Shown here: positions 5,752-8,123 of the stretch, piece after piece
Layout of the letters: each line of letters begins with the position of its first letter
Numbering within the stretch: position 1 is the first letter of the stretch
Origin: an uncultured Bacteroidota bacterium
GTDB taxonomy: Bacteria; Bacteroidota; Bacteroidia; Chitinophagales; Chitinophagaceae
DNA length: 8,123 nt
Assembly (NCBI GenBank): GCA_903933765.1
Contig: CAIZLI010000203.1
Coordinates: 1-8,123 of the forward strand
Direction of reading: 5' to 3'
Translations under genes and position numbers: made by a program
Notes under the pieces: model-generated
Seen by the model: only the letters and a program-made list of their open reading frames with translations
What the model was told of the DNA's origin: nothing
The model's database searches: none

Positions 5752-6789
5752 AATCTCCCAAGTCTCTTTACCACGAATTAATTTATCTAAATCTCCCATG
5801 CCTTTGCTGGTCATCGCTTCCTCTACTTGCAAGGCCATCATGTCTTCGTAACATGGACGATCAGCCGTATAGAACACACCAAAAGGACGAGGGAAATAAG
5901 CAGCTACTTCACTAGGATTATCAAACAAACGCACTAAAACTTGTGCTTTATAAAAATCTTTTTCATCGTGGATCCATAAATCATCTGCACTGTACTTGTC
6001 ACCTAGGGTCACCACTTCTGGACGTAATCCATCAAAACGAATACCCATTTCATTATTTGCACCAAAAGTCAATGGCTTTCCTTGCTCTACAAATAAAGCA
6101 TGTAAAGGCTTAGAAGCTTTCTCGGTGAACACCTCAAAAGCACCATCATTAAAAATATTACAGTTCTGATAAATCTCTAAGAAAGAAGATCCTTTGTGTT
6201 GTTGTGCACGCGTGATCATGGCTTGTAAATGTTTTGGATCACGATCCATACTACGCGCAATAAAACTTGCATCCGCACCCAATGCCAAAGCAGCAGGATT
6301 AAAAGGATGGTCAATGCTACCCATTGGGGTACTCTTAGTGATTTTATTTAATTCAGAAGTTGGAGAGTACTGACCTTTGGTTAAACCATAGATCTGATTA
6401 TTGAACACTAAAAAATTCACATCAAAATTTCTTCTTAGCATATGAATGGTATGGTTACCACCAATACTTAAAGCATCTCCATCACCTGCTACGATCCACA
6501 CACTTAATTCTGGACGAGAAGCTTTTAACCCACTTGCAATCGCAGTGGCACGACCGTGAATGGAATGCATCCCAAAAGTGTTCATATAATAAGGGAAACG
6601 ACTGCTACAACCAATCCCACTAATGATCACAATATTCTCCTTAGGGACACCAATGGTTGGCATCACTTTTTGAACCTGCGCTAAAATAGAATAGTCACCA
6701 CAGCCAGGGCACCAGCGCACTTCTTGGTCTGTCGCAAAATCTTTAGCTGTTAAAGTAGCCGCTTGAGGAAGTATTGTTTCAGTAGACAT
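5746..6789 (-). CDS. korB: 2-oxoacid:ferredoxin oxidoreductase, beta subunit (2-oxoglutarate synthase type)
   Basis: The 347-residue protein is the TPP- and Fe-S-binding beta subunit of a 2-oxoacid:ferredoxin oxidoreductase, which oxidatively decarboxylates a 2-oxoacid (probably 2-oxoglutarate) to acyl-CoA while reducing ferredoxin. CPGCGDY (C27, C30), GIGCSSR (C61) and EIYQNCN (C210) give the four Cys with the spacing of the [4Fe-4S] ligands in archaeal OFOR beta subunits. HGRATAIASGLK (79-90) and AGDGDALSIGGNH...NN (101-131) form the TPP/Mg site, and YGLTKGQYSPTS (134-145) is a family signature. The start is placed at the ATG of 6789; a TTG two codons earlier (6795) is also in frame but less likely. 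The alpha subunit gene (about 600 residues), normally adjacent, is neither upstream, where a glycosyltransferase lies 58 nt away, nor downstream. Substrate preference cannot be fixed without the alpha subunit. Confidence 0.93.
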   Translation of the reverse strand: MSTETILPQAATLTAKDFATDQEVRWCPGCGDYSILAQVQKVMPTIGVPKENIVIISGIGCSSRFPYYMNTFGMHSIHGRATAIASGLKASRPELSVWIVAGDGDALSIGGNHTIHMLRRNFDVNFLVFNNQIYGLTKGQYSPTSELNKITKSTPMGSIDHPFNPAALALGADASFIARSMDRDPKHLQAMITRAQQHKGSSFLEIYQNCNIFNDGAFEVFTEKASKPLHALFVEQGKPLTFGANNEMGIRFDGLRPEVVTLGDKYSADDLWIHDEKDFYKAQVLVRLFDNPSEVAAYFPRPFGVFYTADRPCYEDMMALQVEEAMTSKGMGDLDKLIRGKETWEIL

Positions 6790-6806
6790 AGTCAAATATT
6801 AGGAGG

Positions 6807-6814
6807 CAAAATTA
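6807..6814 (-). promoter_or_regulatory. Likely -7 box for korB
   Basis: Read leftward, this is TAATTTTG, an exact TAnnTTTG match, lying 17 nt ahead of the ATG at 6789. A short leader would result, as for rnhB. A TTTT at 6842-6839 is the nearest -33 candidate but lies slightly too far away. The box suggests korB can be transcribed separately from the glycosyltransferase gene upstream. Confidence 0.4.
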
Positions 6815-6847
6815 CTAAAAATAGCTCGTTTCTTACCTAAAAGCCGC

Positions 6848-7996
6848 TTATTTCACCTTTCTGCCCTTCCAGGAATAGGTTTTTAGCTGTCCAAATAGGC
6901 CCGCAGCGATATTGTAGACAATATGGATCGGTTGGTAGAAAACAAAGTATTTGAGTTCCGGCTGCAGCTGAAAAAATTTAGCCACCGGATCCAAGAAAAA
7001 TAATTCAAAAAAGGTTTTAAAAGCCAGTGCAATTAAAAGGGTACTCAAACTTCCCATCAATGCCAAACATATAAAACTCAAATTAAAAAAATACACTAGT
7101 GTCAAGACCATGGTAATAGAATGATCATCATAGTATCTTGCTTTGCTCGCCCAACGAATTCTTTGCATGATAAACCCTTTCCAAGTATCCATTGCAGCCG
7201 TCAACACAATCGCATCGGGATGAAATAAATAACCAACAGGTTTATGCAAAGTCTGTTTCATTTTATGCATTAAAAACATATCATCCCCACTTGCAATATG
7301 GTCTACACCTTGATATCCACCCACTGCAATAAATGCTGCTTTCTCAAAACCTAAATTTGCCCCATTGCTCATAGAGTGTTTACCAGCGCCCACTGCAGCA
7401 GCCGTGATCCCTTGTAATGCTAAAAAATCTAATACTTGAAATTGATTTAAAATACCTGCTGTTTTAATGAACATCACAGGCGCCGCTACAAAACAAGGTT
7501 GGTGTTGATGGATATACGCATTGTATAAATGCAACCATCTTGGAGGTACGATACAATCTGCATCGGTGGTCAATATCCAATCCCCTTTTGCTTGCGCCAC
7601 TGCAATTTCTATCGCCTTCTTTTTATATGCCAAGGTCTCTCCTTCTTTGCAATGATCTGCTAGTTTCAATAAACGCAGTTGAGGATATTGTTGGCTTAAA
7701 GCATGTACAATAAACGCGGTATCGTCTTCAGAAAAATCATCAATTACAATAATTTCAAAAGCAGCAGCAGGATAATCCTGATTCAAAATACTATCCACAC
7801 AGGCTTTGATATTGGCAGCCTCGTTTCGCGCAGGGATGATCACGGTGAATTGGGTGGCTGACTGTTCGGGCCTCACTTGTTCAATTTGATTTAATTGAAA
7901 AACACCCATTTTGCCAAACCAAAATCGGTAAGCCATTAAAACAATAGCATACATGATCGTTAAGATAACAACAGCCCAATCCAATAGATACTCCAT
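6848..7996 (-). CDS. Family 2 glycosyltransferase, membrane-anchored
   Basis: The 382-residue protein has an N-terminal membrane helix (about 5-24), a cytoplasmic GT-A catalytic domain (about 50-285) and two or three hydrophobic segments near the C-terminus (about 293-335 and 350-368), followed by a basic tail. Catalytic-domain signatures are FTVIIPARNEAANI (50-63), VIDDFSEDD (84-92), TTDADC (143-148, the DxD-type metal and nucleotide-sugar site), SGDD (236-239, likely catalytic base region) and QRIRW (278-282), the Q/RxxRW motif of inverting and often processive GT2 enzymes. It should transfer a sugar from a nucleotide donor to a lipid or growing glycan at the inner membrane. Donor and acceptor cannot be told from the sequence. 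No other polysaccharide gene is in view, so this may be a stand-alone glycolipid enzyme. The ATG at 7996 begins right before the first membrane helix. A short 58-nt gap separates it from korB on the same strand. Confidence 0.9.
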   Translation of the reverse strand: MEYLLDWAVVILTIMYAIVLMAYRFWFGKMGVFQLNQIEQVRPEQSATQFTVIIPARNEAANIKACVDSILNQDYPAAAFEIIVIDDFSEDDTAFIVHALSQQYPQLRLLKLADHCKEGETLAYKKKAIEIAVAQAKGDWILTTDADCIVPPRWLHLYNAYIHQHQPCFVAAPVMFIKTAGILNQFQVLDFLALQGITAAAVGAGKHSMSNGANLGFEKAAFIAVGGYQGVDHIASGDDMFLMHKMKQTLHKPVGYLFHPDAIVLTAAMDTWKGFIMQRIRWASKARYYDDHSITMVLTLVYFFNLSFICLALMGSLSTLLIALAFKTFFELFFLDPVAKFFQLQPELKYFVFYQPIHIVYNIAAGLFGQLKTYSWKGRKVK

Positions 7997-8000
7997 TTGG

Positions 8001-8008
8001 CAAAGTTA
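8001..8008 (-). promoter_or_regulatory. Possible -7 box for the glycosyltransferase gene
   Basis: Read leftward, this is TAACTTTG, matching TAnnTTTG, but it ends only 4 nt ahead of the ATG at 7996. It would give an almost leaderless transcript or point to a start further downstream. No -33 TTTG is seen at the right distance. Weak evidence. Confidence 0.25.
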
Positions 8009-8019
8009 AAGGGTAAAAA

Positions 8020-8052
8020 TTTGGTAGAATCCTTAAAATCGTTGTACTTTTA
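8020..8052 (+). promoter_or_regulatory. Possible promoter of the rightward gene starting at 8075
   Basis: TTTG (8020-8023), a 21-nt spacer and TACTTTTA (8045-8052) resemble the Bacteroidota -33/-7 pair, with a single mismatch in the last base of TAnnTTTG. Transcription would start near 8058-8060. Confidence 0.35.
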
Positions 8053-8055
8053 TAA

Positions 8056-8069
8056 TAGTTGCATAACTA
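8056..8069. promoter_or_regulatory. Palindromic operator-like site ahead of the 8075 gene
   Basis: TAGTT (8056-8060) and AACTA (8065-8069) are inverted around GCAT. The site lies directly after the putative -7 box and at the expected transcription start, where a repressor would block the gene. The general form (TAGTTG..., short spacer, ...AACTA) resembles operators of MarR-type regulators, which often repress their own genes. That link is inference. Confidence 0.35.
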
Positions 8070-8074
8070 ACTAT

Positions 8075-8123
8075 ATGTCAAACAACCAATTTAAACGAGG
8101 GGAATTATATAGCGTCATCAATG
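8075..8123 (+). CDS. Start of an unidentified gene (first 16 codons, cut by window end)
   Basis: An ATG at 8075 opens a frame reading MSNNQFKRGELYSVIN before the window ends. It follows a plausible promoter and operator and is divergent from the glycosyltransferase gene, with 78 nt between the starts. Sixteen residues are too few to name a family. The palindrome in front would fit an autoregulated transcription factor, for example of the MarR type, but the peptide itself does not prove this. Confidence 0.5.
   Translation, partial: MSNNQFKRGELYSVIN

Noticed and set aside
6793..6795. TTG start for korB
   Set aside because: An ATG lies two codons further in (6789) and is the more likely start; the difference is two residues.
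6801..6806. AGGAGG on the plus strand as a Shine-Dalgarno sequence
   Set aside because: No plus-strand gene follows; on the strand of korB it reads CCTCCT and cannot serve as a ribosome binding site.
1..8123. CRISPR array, tRNA/rRNA gene, insertion sequence or prophage
   Set aside because: No spaced direct repeats, no tRNA-like cloverleaf, no transposase or integrase and no terminal repeats were seen on either strand.

Overview
The window looks like ordinary chromosomal DNA from a Bacteroidota bacterium, most likely of the Chitinophagaceae/Chitinophagales type. The reasons are the AT-rich base composition, the lack of Shine-Dalgarno sequences in front of clear start codons, several upstream octamers matching the Bacteroidota -7 box TAnnTTTG, and the gene content: a split transketolase, a mitochondrial-type (type 2) heme A synthase, a 2-oxoacid:ferredoxin oxidoreductase beta subunit, a YciO-type protein and NarL/LuxR-type regulators. 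The taxonomic call is inference; no rRNA or tRNA gene is present.

Layout, left to right. (1) Positions 1-621 (+) hold the end of a carbamoyl-phosphate synthase large-chain gene. It stops right after the oligomerization domain, so the second synthetase half is not encoded here. (2) 697-1662 (+) is the C-terminal subunit of a two-gene transketolase, without its N-terminal partner next to it. A perfect 15-bp inverted repeat (1708-1738) closes this block and faces (3) a leftward pair, ctaA (3529-2435) and pdxH (2406-1762), 28 nt apart. (4) A 248-nt gap (3530-3777), the largest non-coding stretch, holds two imperfect stem-loops and promoter-like boxes for the flanking genes. (5) rnhB (3778-4356, +, TTG start) converges on (6) a YciO-type Sua5/YrdC-family gene (5036-4428, -). 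(7) A LuxR-type regulator with a degenerate receiver domain (5104-5751, +) runs tail to tail into (8) korB (6789-5746, -), with a 6-nt overlap of coding sequence. (9) A membrane-anchored family-2 glycosyltransferase (7996-6848, -) lies upstream of korB. (10) The first 16 codons of another rightward gene (from 8075) sit behind a putative promoter and palindromic operator.

The genes serve mostly separate housekeeping roles: pyrimidine/arginine precursor synthesis, the pentose phosphate pathway, PLP synthesis, heme A for terminal oxidases, removal of RNA-DNA hybrids, and ferredoxin-linked 2-oxoacid oxidation. Directions change often and operons are short. I see no mobile element, CRISPR array, phage gene or defence system. 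The one recurring oddity is that three multi-part enzymes (CarB, transketolase, 2-oxoacid:ferredoxin oxidoreductase) each appear with one part and without the usual adjacent partner.
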